From CADEDV01 sp964437415 (GTDB taxonomy: Bacteria > Bacteroidota > Bacteroidia > Chitinophagales > Chitinophagaceae), in the NCBI GenBank assembly GCA_964437415.1, contig CAYTGN010000020.1, positions 1-64,000 of the forward strand: a DNA stretch of 64,000 nucleotides, given 5' to 3'. A program made the translations under genes and the position numbers. The notes beneath the pieces are model-generated. The model made no database searches and was not told where the DNA came from. It saw nothing but the letters and a program-made list of their open reading frames with translations. Below, piece after piece: positions 18,913-26,040 of the stretch. The first letter of the stretch is position 1. Each line of letters opens with the position of its first letter.

Positions 18913-18950
18913 AAAAAGAAAGGCCGGTTCTTCAACCAGCCTTTCTTTTT
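18913..18950 (-). terminator. Rho-independent terminator after citrate synthase
   Basis: A long stem of 16 pairs with one C/A mismatch joins 18913-18929 to 18934-18950 around a CTTC tetraloop. It is flanked by A5/T5 tracts, so a T-run follows the stem on the minus strand. It lies 15 bp beyond the citrate synthase stop and upstream of pheT. Confidence 0.85.
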
Positions 18951-18964
18951 ATAAACTTGATGTA

Positions 18965-20290
18965 TTACTCTCCCCAAAGTGTTTCTTTTCCATCCAACCA
19001 CAATTTCACTAAATCTGTGGTCACGGATTTAGGTCTTTCAATAGGGAAACCAAGTGCCCTTGCCCAGCAAAGATTGGCCAGCACACCCAATGCACGGCTC
19101 ACGGCAAACAGCACAGTATAAAATTCATATTCCTTCATGCCATAATGCACCAGCAAGGCGCCGCTGTGTGCATCCACATTGGGCCAGGGATTTTTCACTT
19201 TACCCAATGCCTGCAAAATGGGTGGAACCACTTCATACACATTCCACACGGTTTGCACCATCGGGTCATCTGGCATATGTTTTTTGCCAAACTCCATTTG
19301 TGCCGTGAAGCGGGGATCTGTCTTTCTCAACACCGCATGGCCATAGCCCGGTACTACTTTCCCTTCAACAAGCGTTTTTTTCACATAATCTGCTATCTGT
19401 TCTTTGGTTGGGAGGTCGGAGTTGAGTTCTTTCTGCATTTCAAATATCCATTTCACCACTTCCTGGTTGGCTAATCCATGCAGCGGCCCCGCCAGCCCGT
19501 TCATGCCGGAAGCATAGCTCAGGTAGGGATCGCTGAGGGCCGAACCAACAAGATGAACCGTATGCGCCGATACATTCCCTGCTTCATGATCGGCATGAAT
19601 GGTCATATACAAACGCATCAGTTCCTGGAAACTTTCATCTTCATACCCCATCATGTGGGCAAGGTTGCCAGACCAGTCGAGCAACCCGTTGGGCTGAATA
19701 TGGTCGCCGAACTTGTATTTACGGCGATAGATATAAGCTGCCACACGGGGCAGTCTTGCGATCAGGTCCATTGAATCATCAAACACCGCTTCCCAGTAAT
19801 CTTTTTTGTTCATACCAGCCGCATACTTTTTGGCAAACTGCGATTCTGTTTGAAGCGCCATCACCGCCACTACAAACTGTGTCATAGGGTGAGTATTGAT
19901 CGGCAAAGCCTCAATGGTATGAAAAACATGAGTGGGCACATGGCTGCGGCGTTGCCACACGGATGTCAGGTGATGCACATCATCTTCGGTAGGCAGTTCT
20001 CCCACCAGCATCAGGTAAAACAAGCCTTCGGGGAGCGGCTCGGAGCCACCGGGAGCTTTGGGCAGTTTTTCACGCAGTTCCGGAATGGTGAAACCGCGGA
20101 AGCGGATACCTTCCTGTGCATCCAGCAAAGATGTTTCGCTGACAAGGCCGGTGATGCCTCTCATGCCCTGGTACACCTGGGAAAGCTGAACTTCCCCGAT
20201 CACTTTGTCGCCATGTTCTTTCAGCAATGATTTTATATCTGCTGCATGTGCTTCCGCTTTTGCTCTGAACCTTTCTTTGATGATTCCCAT
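18965..20290 (-). CDS. gltA: Citrate synthase, eukaryotic-type
   Basis: Condenses acetyl-CoA and oxaloacetate to citrate, the entry step of the TCA cycle. The 441 residues carry the catalytic His in GPLHGLANQEV, the second His in PGYGHAVLRKTDPR and the catalytic Asp in PNVDAHSGALLVHYG. The N-terminus (MGIIKERFRAKAEAHAADI) and the sequence around these motifs resemble the mitochondrial-type enzyme rather than the hexameric E. coli type, which is known in Bacteroidota. ATG at 20290 is chosen because a 25-residue extension from upstream shows no family similarity and would cover the promoter. It is monocistronic: a promoter at 20335-20365 and a strong terminator bracket it. Confidence 0.95.
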   Translation of the reverse strand: MGIIKERFRAKAEAHAADIKSLLKEHGDKVIGEVQLSQVYQGMRGITGLVSETSLLDAQEGIRFRGFTIPELREKLPKAPGGSEPLPEGLFYLMLVGELPTEDDVHHLTSVWQRRSHVPTHVFHTIEALPINTHPMTQFVVAVMALQTESQFAKKYAAGMNKKDYWEAVFDDSMDLIARLPRVAAYIYRRKYKFGDHIQPNGLLDWSGNLAHMMGYEDESFQELMRLYMTIHADHEAGNVSAHTVHLVGSALSDPYLSYASGMNGLAGPLHGLANQEVVKWIFEMQKELNSDLPTKEQIADYVKKTLVEGKVVPGYGHAVLRKTDPRFTAQMEFGKKHMPDDPMVQTVWNVYEVVPPILQALGKVKNPWPNVDAHSGALLVHYGMKEYEFYTVLFAVSRALGVLANLCWARALGFPIERPKSVTTDLVKLWLDGKETLWGE

Positions 20291-20334
20291 AATCCTTTTT
20301 TTCTGGTTCCTTGTGGTTGTTAAAATCAGGGCGG

Positions 20335-20365
20335 TAAAGGTATAGAAAGCCCCCTGCTGCGACAA
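20335..20365 (-). promoter_or_regulatory. Promoter of citrate synthase gene
   Basis: On the minus strand TTG (20365-20363), 20 bp, then TACCTTTA (20342-20335) fits the Bacteroidota promoter TTG-N19-21-TAnnTTTG with one mismatch. It is 45 bp upstream of the ATG at 20290. Confidence 0.55.
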
Positions 20366-20410
20366 AAAATTGAGATTAAAGTTCGATGAGCAAAAGACGC
20401 TGTCAGCGGA

Positions 20411-21508
20411 TCATTTCGGCGCCTTCAGGTATAAACGAAAAGCCACTATGGAAAAAACAAAATTGGGTGTCCACGCTGCGATCAGCGGTGGAAAATCGCT
20501 GTTGGTGGCGAAAACTGAACTGAAGCGATCCGATAAAATGAACATGGCAGCGATCACAATGCCCAGGCCAAGGTGCACACCACTGCCACCTCTTGTTTTG
20601 CGGCTGGCAATAACAGCGCCGATCATAGTGAGCAGCAAGACGGAAAAAGCAATCGCCGAACGACGGTATTTTTCCACTTTCATCACATTCAGTCCTTCCC
20701 GGCCTCTTTGTTCTTCCCGGTTGATATAGGCTGTCAGTTTCGGGGTGGTGAGTTTGTCTTTCAGGTATTCATCACGGCGAAGCTCATCCGGGTTCAGGCT
20801 GATCTTAAGTGAAAAATTGCTGTGCTGTGTAACGGTTTCACTCAGGCTGTCCACTATTCTTTCCACGGCGCTTTGCAATTCCCATTGCCGGCTGGTACTG
20901 TCCCAGCGGATGGATTGTGCCCTCAGGTTATATACGACTTTATTATTCATCACTTTTTCCATGAAAAAACTGGCGGCATAGCGGTTAACAGGATCATAGT
21001 TTTTGATGCCGATATAAGTGTTGCTGTCAATGCGCAGGTAAAAACAATTGTAACAGGTGGAATAGGTTTTGTTTTTGAAGGGGTCATCGCTATCAAGATA
21101 GCGGGTATGGAAATTGCCCCGGATTACATGGGCTTTGGGTATAAGAAAGTTGCCACCCACCCATAAAACCAGGCTCAGAAATATGCCACCTGCAATATAA
21201 GGACGAAGAAAACGGTTGAAGCTGACACCGCTGCCAAGAATAGCAATGATCTCAGAACGGTTGGCCATGCGGCTGGTGAAAAAAATAACAGCAATAAAAA
21301 CAAACAAAGGAAAAAGCAGTCCCCATATATAAGGAACAAAACCGATGTAATATTCACGGACCAACCCCCAGAAACCAAGATTGGCTTTTAACAATCCGTC
21401 TGTTTTTTCAGTGCTATCCACAGCCACTGCCACCACAGTGAAGAGCAGCAGGCAAAAGAAAAAAGTGACGAGAAATGTTTTGAGTATGTACCAGTCCAGC
21501 TTGCGCAT
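20411..21508 (-). CDS. LptF/LptG-family permease (YjgP/YjgQ)
   Basis: Inner-membrane component of the LptB2FG ABC transporter that extracts lipopolysaccharide for transport to the outer membrane. Of 365 residues, three N-terminal helices (about 10-30, 55-78 and 100-122) and three C-terminal helices (about 280-355) flank a periplasmic beta-jellyroll, the family layout. The opening MRKLDWYILKTFLVTFFF and the conserved SRMANRSEIIAILGSGVSF coupling segment are typical. It cannot be assigned to LptF or LptG with certainty; the GSGVSFNRFLRPY stretch is found in both. It is on the same strand as tgt, with a nuclease-fold gene between; tgt next to such a permease is frequent in this phylum. Confidence 0.88.
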   Translation of the reverse strand: MRKLDWYILKTFLVTFFFCLLLFTVVAVAVDSTEKTDGLLKANLGFWGLVREYYIGFVPYIWGLLFPLFVFIAVIFFTSRMANRSEIIAILGSGVSFNRFLRPYIAGGIFLSLVLWVGGNFLIPKAHVIRGNFHTRYLDSDDPFKNKTYSTCYNCFYLRIDSNTYIGIKNYDPVNRYAASFFMEKVMNNKVVYNLRAQSIRWDSTSRQWELQSAVERIVDSLSETVTQHSNFSLKISLNPDELRRDEYLKDKLTTPKLTAYINREEQRGREGLNVMKVEKYRRSAIAFSVLLLTMIGAVIASRKTRGGSGVHLGLGIVIAAMFILSDRFSSVFATNSDFPPLIAAWTPNFVFSIVAFRLYLKAPK

Positions 21509-21571
21509 GCCGCTGCGAAGTAACTGAATTCCGGCCTAATGAAAGTGTAAAAGAGAGAGAGTCAGAGATCA

Positions 21572-21609
21572 ACCTGCCTGCTCACAGAGTCTGTGATCGG
21601 CAGGCAGGT
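21572..21609. repeat. Nested palindromic repeat with CCTGCCTG/CAGGCAGG arms
   Basis: Outer arms ACCTGCCTG (21572-21580) and CAGGCAGGT (21601-21609) are perfectly complementary; inside them TCACAG (21582-21587) pairs with CTGTGA (21591-21596). The same CCTGCCTG/CAGGCAGG arms recur inside queA at 46387-46407. It is intergenic, between the permease and the nuclease-fold gene. Confidence 0.75.
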
Positions 21610-21641
21610 AGTCAATAGCGGCTTACGAAAGTTATTTTTTG

Positions 21642-21705
21642 AAGGTTGCCAACCCTGGAAGAGTGTTTACAGTGAGGTAGGGTTATTACAAGGGTTGGCA
21701 ACCTT
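21642..21705. repeat. Perfect 15-bp inverted repeat, REP/MITE-like
   Basis: AAGGTTGCCAACCCT (21642-21656) and AGGGTTGGCAACCTT (21691-21705) are exact reverse complements separated by 34 bp. Each arm itself contains the smaller palindrome GGTTGCCAACC or GGTTGGCAACC. It lies 10 bp beyond the stop of the minus-strand nuclease-fold gene and could fold in its transcript. No T-run follows, so termination is not its obvious job. Confidence 0.8.
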
Positions 21706-21715
21706 ATTCAGCATA

Positions 21716-22801
21716 TTAGTCTCCTGCCAGTTTCTTCTGCAAAAATGTTTCTGTAAAATCAATTTTCAGTTCCACCCATTTGGGCAGGTGGTCGCTCATT
21801 TGATGAGTGCGCCAATAGGTTTTGTAGTAGGCACTTTTATCCGACCGGGGGGTGCCTTTTGCCGTGGTATGATAGGCCGTGCCCATATCGGGAATATAAA
21901 TGGCCTCATCAACGGCGGTATAAACCGTGTCATAAAAATCAAACACTCCTGCTTTGCCGGTGGTTTCAAATTTATTCTTGCGATCGTGAAAGGCCACCTG
22001 GTCATATTCCCGGTTCTTGCCGGCATTGGAGGCAGAGCCCATCAGTTCATCAGGCACTTCAAAACCATTTTTTGTCAACGCCTTGAATGTTTCATCACTG
22101 TTGGAAAAAATATTGAAATCACCCAGCAAAATAAAATTCCTCGACCATTCGTAGGCCTTGGTGCTTTTTTGTTTGAGTAAAGATGCAATGGTATCAATCT
22201 CTTTCACCCGCTGCGGGTCTTCAGCTTCATCAGTTCCCCAAAGAATATGCACAGTTGTCAAAACAAAATCGGCCCAGCCTGCTTTGAAGCCCACTAAGAA
22301 AGGAGTGCGGGCCGATTGCAGCACGGCTTCATACACGGTTTCTTTTTTGCCGGTCGCCGGATTCAGCACTTTTTTTTCTATCGGCGGAAACACCAGCTCA
22401 CCAACCAGTCCGCCGGGTTTCACTTTTCTTTTGTCAAACACAAAGGCCATTCGTTCTTTGTTGCCGGGACTTCCCTCGGTGACATCGGAAAAAATATAAT
22501 CCCAGTTATCCCCTAAAATTTTCATCACATCATTCAGCGATGTGAGATCATCCCGCACTTCCTGTACAGCCACAAGATCAAAAGCCGCAATGATCTCGGC
22601 GATATAGTATAAAGCTTCGGTCATTCGCTTGCCGTAAGCAGGTGAATCAAACTCCCGGATATTCCAGGTGGCGAGCAACAAGGTTTCATCCATTTGTTTT
22701 TTTGGAATCTCTGCTTTTAGTTTTTTGCGCAGGGCAATGATGCGTTCCAATGTTCTTTTTCCTTCCGGGTTGGCTGAGCTGAGCTGCTGATAGGACGGCA
22801 T
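21716..22801 (-). CDS. Endonuclease/exonuclease/phosphatase (EEP) family protein
   Basis: 361 residues of the DNase I-like EEP fold. Recognisable active-site blocks are LLATWNIREFDS (Asn), DLVAVQEVRDDL (metal-binding Glu), FILLGDFNIFS (Asp and Asn) and the terminal SDHLPKWVELK (Asp-His pair). No signal peptide is present, so a cytoplasmic location is expected. The substrate cannot be read from sequence: DNA, RNA and phosphoesters are all handled by this superfamily. An N-terminal 40-residue extension rich in Lys/Glu precedes the domain. It lies between tgt and the LPS permease on the same strand with ~90-bp gaps, and two repeat elements sit after its stop. Confidence 0.85.
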   Translation of the reverse strand: MPSYQQLSSANPEGKRTLERIIALRKKLKAEIPKKQMDETLLLATWNIREFDSPAYGKRMTEALYYIAEIIAAFDLVAVQEVRDDLTSLNDVMKILGDNWDYIFSDVTEGSPGNKERMAFVFDKRKVKPGGLVGELVFPPIEKKVLNPATGKKETVYEAVLQSARTPFLVGFKAGWADFVLTTVHILWGTDEAEDPQRVKEIDTIASLLKQKSTKAYEWSRNFILLGDFNIFSNSDETFKALTKNGFEVPDELMGSASNAGKNREYDQVAFHDRKNKFETTGKAGVFDFYDTVYTAVDEAIYIPDMGTAYHTTAKGTPRSDKSAYYKTYWRTHQMSDHLPKWVELKIDFTETFLQKKLAGD

Positions 22802-22891
22802 TGCAGATGATTTAAGGTTATGGCACTACAATGTAGGAAAAACAGTTGTTGGCGTAAATACCATTTTAGTGGTAGAAAACTGAAGAGTAAA

Positions 22892-24031
22892 TTATAGTTT
22901 GGTTCTTAATAAATCGATCATTTCATTTTTCCAGGCAGCAAATGTGCCGGCAAGAATATGTTTTCTTGCTTCCTTCACCAACCAGATATAAAATGCAAGA
23001 TTGTGTATGCTGGCAATGCTTAGACCAAGAATCTCTTTTGATTTGAGCAGGTGGCGCAGGTAAGCCTTGCTGTAATAATTACTCACTTCGCAGTCAATGC
23101 CATCATCCAGCACAGAAAAATCCTTTTCCCATTTTTTATTATCAATATTGATGACGCCTTTGCTGGTGAAGAGCATGGCATTGCGTCCGTTGCGGGTGGG
23201 CATCACACAATCAAACATATCCACTCCCATGCTGATGCATTCCAAAATATTCCAGGGTGTGCCCACACCCATCAGGTAGCGGGGTTTGTCTGCGGGCAAA
23301 TGATCGCAGCACCACTCGCATATTTCATACATCAACGGTTCGGGCTCACCTACACTCAGCCCGCCGATGGCGTTGCCGCTGGCATCTTTGGAGGCAATGA
23401 ATTCACAGGATTGCTTGCGCAATTCTTTGAAAGTTCCGCCCTGCACAATAGGGAAGAGGTTTTGAGAATAACCATACTTATCCTGTGTGGAATGAAATTG
23501 TTTCCAGCAGCGGTCGAGCCAGCGATGGGTGAGTTCCATGCTTTTTTTCGCATAGCTATGATCGCTGCCCCCCGGCGGGCATTCGTCAAAGGCCATGATG
23601 ATGTCGCCGCCAATGGTTCGTTGTATATCCATCACATTTTCGGGAGTGAACAAATGCTTAGAGCCGTCAATATGCGACTGGAAAGTGACGCCTTCTTCTT
23701 TTATTTTTCTTGTGCCGGCCAATGAAAAGACCTGGTAGCCACCGCTGTCGGTGAGTATGGGTTTATGCCATCCATTGAAACGGTGCAGTCCGCCGGCTGC
23801 TTCGAGCACTTCAAGGCCGGGGCGCAAATAAAGATGATAGGTGTTGCCCAAAATAACCTGTGCCTTTACATCATGCAATAATTGTTGCTGGGTTACCGCT
23901 TTCACACTGCCCACTGTGCCTACAGGCATAAAAACGGGAGTGGGTATTTCACCATGATCTGTCCTGATCTTCCCTGCTCTTGCTTTTGATCCGCTGTCGG
24001 TTCCCTGCAAAGAAAACTGTAATGCTGCCAT
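22892..24031 (-). CDS. tgt: Queuine tRNA-ribosyltransferase
   Basis: Exchanges guanine-34 for preQ1 in GUN-anticodon tRNAs, a step in queuosine synthesis. The 379 residues hold the key blocks: MPVGTVGSVKAVT, LTDSGGYQVFSLAG, MAFDECPPGGSDHSY (catalytic Asp), GGLSVGEP and YLMGVGTPWNILE, with VDMFDCVMPTRNGRN (nucleophilic Asp). Oddly, the C-terminal zinc site is degraded: where CxCxxC is expected the sequence is CEVSNY, keeping one Cys, and the His of SIHNL remains. ATG at 24031 (MAALQFSLQ) is preferred over an upstream GTG/ATG extension. It is divergent from engB with 69 bp between; its pathway partner queA is at 46 kb. Confidence 0.95.
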   Translation of the reverse strand: MAALQFSLQGTDSGSKARAGKIRTDHGEIPTPVFMPVGTVGSVKAVTQQQLLHDVKAQVILGNTYHLYLRPGLEVLEAAGGLHRFNGWHKPILTDSGGYQVFSLAGTRKIKEEGVTFQSHIDGSKHLFTPENVMDIQRTIGGDIIMAFDECPPGGSDHSYAKKSMELTHRWLDRCWKQFHSTQDKYGYSQNLFPIVQGGTFKELRKQSCEFIASKDASGNAIGGLSVGEPEPLMYEICEWCCDHLPADKPRYLMGVGTPWNILECISMGVDMFDCVMPTRNGRNAMLFTSKGVINIDNKKWEKDFSVLDDGIDCEVSNYYSKAYLRHLLKSKEILGLSIASIHNLAFYIWLVKEARKHILAGTFAAWKNEMIDLLRTKL

Positions 24032-24100
24032 ACCGGCGCAAGGTAAAACAAACAACACAGACCCGGCATCTGTCGGTGTCATCCATTATCTTGCAGGCAG

Positions 24101-24742
24101 ATGAAGATCATTTCAGCAAATTATGTTGTAAGCAGCGCCACGCACAAGCAATGTCCTGCAGCCGACCGGCCTGAATATGCGTTTATTGGGCGCAGTAATG
24201 TGGGCAAGTCGTCACTCATCAATATGCTGGCCGATAAAAAAGGATTAGCAAAAACATCCTCAACACCGGGAAAAACCCAACTCATCAATCATTTTGAGAT
24301 AATAACTGCTGCCGAAATGGGAAAAGGCAGATCAGTAAAATGGTATCTCGTTGATCTGCCCGGTTATGGCTATGCCACAGTTTCGCAAAAAGCCCGGCAC
24401 AACTGGTCAAATATGATCGAATCCTATATCCGCAAGAGAGAGAATTTGGTTAGTCTTTTTGTGCTGGTGGACAGCCGACATGAGCCGCAGGCAATTGACC
24501 TGGAATTTATCAACCAGTTAGGCGAATGGCAGGTGCCGTTTGTGATCGTTTTTACCAAGGCCGACAAGAACAAACCCGGAGCCACCACCCGGCATGTGAA
24601 CCAGTTCATAGCATCACTTGCCGAAACCTGGGAGGAGCCACCTCCATATTTTGTTACCTCTGCAGTAAAAAAAGAGGGGAGAGAGGGCATGCTGGCCTAT
24701 ATTGACGGGCTGAATCGTGGATTTACTCACACACCTGCATGA
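24101..24742 (+). CDS. engB: Ribosome biogenesis GTPase EngB (YsxC/YihA)
   Basis: Essential small GTPase in large-subunit assembly. The 213 residues carry G1 GRSNVGKSSL (about 29-38), G2 TSSTPGKT, G3 DLPGYGYA (about 84-91), G4 FTKADKN (about 152) and G5 SAVKKEG. The N-terminus MKIISANYVVSSATHKQCP and the TrmE-like order are typical of the family. Length is normal. It is divergent from tgt and is followed after 73 bp by a small membrane-protein gene on the same strand. Confidence 0.95.
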   Translation: MKIISANYVVSSATHKQCPAADRPEYAFIGRSNVGKSSLINMLADKKGLAKTSSTPGKTQLINHFEIITAAEMGKGRSVKWYLVDLPGYGYATVSQKARHNWSNMIESYIRKRENLVSLFVLVDSRHEPQAIDLEFINQLGEWQVPFVIVFTKADKNKPGATTRHVNQFIASLAETWEEPPPYFVTSAVKKEGREGMLAYIDGLNRGFTHTPA

Positions 24743-24815
24743 ATTCTTCCTCGTGGTTATTGGTTTGTTTCAGATTAAAACTTTATTTTGCAGCCGTTTA
24801 CAAGCCTTAGATGTT

Positions 24816-25022
24816 ATGAAAACAATCTTATCCGAGAGACGTCTGGTTGTTTTGCTTTTTGTGCTGGTACTGGTTTGTTTTTCGCTGGCGCATGAGGACT
24901 CAAAAAAATTAGAACGTATCTATTATCAAAATGCAGCATCTGCTGCTGCACCAGACAGGCAGCCGGTTACTTCTTCTGATGAATTACCTGCTGCCATTAT
25001 TACTGCAATTCCTGCTCATTAA
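24816..25022 (+). CDS. Small single-span membrane protein, unknown function
   Basis: 68 residues, not recognised. A short basic start (MKTILSERR) leads into one hydrophobic helix (LVVLLFVLVLVCFSLAH), followed by a polar, Ala-rich tail of about 40 residues (DSKKLERIYYQNAASAAAP onward). A Cys in the helix is not in a lipobox. ATG at 24816 is used; longer in-frame extensions run into engB. It is likely co-transcribed with engB or the next small gene (64 bp away). Confidence 0.5.
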   Translation: MKTILSERRLVVLLFVLVLVCFSLAHEDSKKLERIYYQNAASAAAPDRQPVTSSDELPAAIITAIPAH

Positions 25023-25086
25023 TATACCCTTCTTAGGGTAGTTAGCAGCAAACCGGTATTATTAGTTTCGTTACAAATTCCCCTAA

Positions 25087-25419
25087 ATGAAAAAGAGTGT
25101 ATGGATAGTCCTGCTGTTTTTTTCTGTTGCTTGTTTTTCCCAGGCAGACAGCAATCGCCAAAAACCTTCTTTGCGCCTCCGCAATCTTGACAGAGACTCC
25201 ATTGCTGTTAAACTAAAAGCCCTTGACAGTGTGGTGAAAACGGAAACCGCCAACCGGGAATTTGAAAGTATGCAGCGTGACCTGAACGAATTTATGCAGC
25301 AGCAGGAAGAAAGAACGAGAAAGCAGAAAAGAAATGCAATATTTCGTATTGGTTTTGGCCTGATGATGCTGGCTGTGCTGGTTATCGGTTTGCGAAGAAG
25401 AAAAAAGATTGCGAAATAG
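25087..25419 (+). CDS. Small secreted/membrane protein with coiled coil and C-terminal helix, unknown function
   Basis: 110 residues, not recognised. It has a signal peptide (KKSVWIVLLFFSVACFSQ), a charged central part with a coiled-coil-like stretch (about 35-78, REFESMQRDLNEFMQQQEER) and a C-terminal hydrophobic helix (IGFGLMMLAVLVIGL) ending in a basic RRRKK tail. This order suggests a periplasmic domain anchored by a C-terminal segment. It follows another small membrane protein on the same strand; no functional context is evident. Confidence 0.75.
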   Translation: MKKSVWIVLLFFSVACFSQADSNRQKPSLRLRNLDRDSIAVKLKALDSVVKTETANREFESMQRDLNEFMQQQEERTRKQKRNAIFRIGFGLMMLAVLVIGLRRRKKIAK

Positions 25420-25476
25420 GGTGATAATCCCATCTACCGGCGCCGGCCGGTATTGCGTCACGCATAACAGCTCCCG

Positions 25477-25950
25477 TCAGTTCACCACTTTATTGGCACA
25501 ACTGCTGCTGGCAAAAGCTTCGGGTTTTGCCTTGAAGGCAAATCCCATTCCGAGGATATACCCCATCGCTTCTTTCAGCGCATCATTGCTCTTGAAGTGC
25601 GGATTGGTGTTGATGTCGGCATGCACTTCCATGTCCACATCATAGGTGGTGAAAAGATTACAGAGTTCATAAGCGATCTCAATACTTTTGGCCACTTCCA
25701 TCAGCATTCTTTCCTTGATCGTAAAAGTCTGGCGGGTCTTTTCATTGTGAATGAACATAAATCCGCCGTGTCCTTCCCGCAGAAAGACGATCACTGTTGC
25801 AAATTCTGTTTCTTTTCCTTTTACCTGGGAATCGGTACCGATACAGACTTTCAGCCGGTATCCGGCTGCTGTTTCCCGTTTGATGGCCGTTTCCACTGCC
25901 TGGATAATAGGGAGTTCAATCGGGTCGCCATTAAATTTTCTCCAACGCAT
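25477..25950 (-). CDS. YkuK-type RNase H-fold protein (DUF458)
   Basis: 157 residues matching the YkuK family, a ribonuclease H-like superfamily of unknown cellular role. Visible elements are the VCIGTDSQVKGKETEFATV strand with the first acidic residue, the FMFIHNEKT strand, MLMEVAKSIEIAYEL helix, VDMEVHADINTNPHFKSND with further acidic residues and a C-terminal GMGFAFKAKPEAFASSSCAN segment. The HADINTNP block is the clearest family mark. The start ATG at 25950 is preceded within 6 bp by a stable hairpin (25956-25988). Its neighbours on the same strand are secreted proteins, giving no clue to function. Confidence 0.82.
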   Translation of the reverse strand: MRWRKFNGDPIELPIIQAVETAIKRETAAGYRLKVCIGTDSQVKGKETEFATVIVFLREGHGGFMFIHNEKTRQTFTIKERMLMEVAKSIEIAYELCNLFTTYDVDMEVHADINTNPHFKSNDALKEAMGYILGMGFAFKAKPEAFASSSCANKVVN

Positions 25951-25955
25951 AGCAA

Positions 25956-25988
25956 AAGAGGTTTTCCCAAGTTATGGAAAAACCTCTT
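25956..25988 (-). terminator. Hairpin after metalloprotease gene, abutting the YkuK-type start codon
   Basis: AAGAGGTTTT (25956-25965) pairs with AAAACCTCTT (25979-25988), extended by two G-C pairs across a bulged A. On the minus strand it ends in CTCTTTT, giving a short T-run. It lies 52 bp past the protease stop (26041) and 5 bp before the next ATG (25950), so it may terminate the upstream message or limit translation of the next gene. Confidence 0.6.
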
Positions 25989-26040
25989 AATGACAAACAG
26001 AGTACGGATTAAAGTTCTGTTACCAGAACGGGATTAGCAG

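Noticed and set aside
25435..25452. GC-rich palindrome TACCGGCGCCGGCCGGTA between two convergent genes as a terminator
   Set aside because: No T-run follows on either strand and the arms are overlapping and imperfect.
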